Shown one piece after another: positions 49,441-49,553 of a DNA stretch of 49,553 bases. Position 1 is the stretch's first letter; each line of letters starts with the position of its first letter. The stretch is taken from NCBI GenBank assembly GCA_947447265.1, contig CANFKC010000037.1, positions 1 to 49,553 on the forward strand, written 5' to 3'. The notes below the pieces were generated by a model. The model was not told the origin of the DNA. It made no database searches and was given only the letters and a program-made list of their open reading frames with translations. Both the position numbers and the translations under genes were made by a program. Source of the DNA: Chitinophagaceae bacterium. Lineage in GTDB: Bacteria > Bacteroidota > Bacteroidia > Chitinophagales > Chitinophagaceae.

Positions 49441-49553
49441 CATATCCTTTAGACAGTTGCTTGATATCTGAAGCGCTAATGTGATATTGAGCGAGTGCAT
49501 TGTTCAGAGTATTTTCGACGTCATCAAGGCTGTTGAATATTTTGTTGTGAAAG
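49433..49553 (-). CDS. IS630-type transposase, C-terminal fragment (runs off the right edge)
   Basis: An open frame enters from the right edge and ends at a TAA at 49433-49435; 39 residues are visible, with HNKIFNSLDDVENTLNNAL. This resembles the C-terminal helix of IS630 DDE transposases, where H(N)K.F.SL.DVE..L is common. The end of the element lies 20 bases beyond the stop. It reads in the same direction as the fragment at the left edge, so both are probably copies of the same IS. Confidence 0.6.
   Translation of the reverse strand, partial: FHNKIFNSLDDVENTLNNALAQYHISASDIKQLSKGYAF

Noticed and set aside
1-49553. The window as a closed circle (plasmid) joined through the transposase ends
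   Set aside because: Joining the edges would give a transposase of only about 67 residues, far too short, so sequence is missing between them.

Overview
The window looks like a piece of a Bacteroidota chromosome, most likely Chitinophagales/Chitinophagaceae. The support is a 2280-residue secreted protein ending in a type IX secretion (T9SS) sorting domain, an S46 dipeptidyl-peptidase, DUF983 and DUF2520 proteins, SusE-free small lipoproteins, a fold-III arginine decarboxylase, TAnnTTTG-type -7 promoter elements, several TTG starts and weak Shine-Dalgarno sequences. No rRNA, tRNA or CRISPR array was seen. Both window ends lie in IS630-type transposases on the minus strand, so this is probably the stretch between two copies of one insertion sequence.

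Layout. 1-4.8 kb: IS end, a heptamer tract, a SanA/YdcF-like protein, a small Cys-rich membrane protein, a hairpin mini-element, then an operon of a CDLCGC outer-membrane protein and two lipoproteins closed by a strong terminator. Next come a YhcH/YjgK protein and a NUDIX hydrolase. 4.8-12.7 kb: mostly housekeeping genes, namely an exported CXXCXGXG protein, GNAT, thioesterase, FAH hydrolase, uracil-DNA glycosylase, PlsC-type acyltransferase with a DUF2520 oxidoreductase, L,D-transpeptidase, DUF3052, two NTF2-like proteins and a cytochrome-like lipoprotein. 12.8-15.8 kb: three glycosyltransferases in one run (surface glycan or exopolysaccharide). 15.8-20.1 kb: two tandem WG-repeat proteins made by duplication. 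20.2-24.4 kb: a small tyrosine phosphatase, a stand-alone GyrB-like protein without its ATP-binding residues, a CNNM/CorC-type CBS transporter and an EamA transporter.

24.6-29.3 kb is an arginine/agmatine block: ureohydrolase, argS and arginine decarboxylase. The decarboxylase would make agmatine and the ureohydrolase putrescine, with ArgS drawing on the same arginine pool. 29.3-37.8 kb holds a prolyl-4-hydroxylase-like dioxygenase fused to a seven-blade WD40 propeller and the giant T9SS protein with 19 BIG2-like repeats, eight of them organised in a 435-bp two-repeat unit. 38.4-42.3 kb: DUF983 and AraC genes, a PIN-toxin/antitoxin pair and an NHL lipoprotein, interspersed with three copies of a ~140-bp repeat. 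42.4-49 kb: S46 peptidase, an outer-membrane-like protein, a Crp/Fnr regulator divergent from a small membrane protein whose promoter carries two matching palindromes, a decayed paralogue of that protein, and mnmA. The last 0.5 kb is packed with small repeats and the second IS end.

Best candidates for something new: the P4H-WD40 fusion, the GyrB-like pseudo-ATPase, the Crp/Fnr-operator-target module bounded by a 27-bp direct repeat, the repeat-bracketed toxin-antitoxin pair, and intergenic tracts that share a 7-bp period with different sequences.
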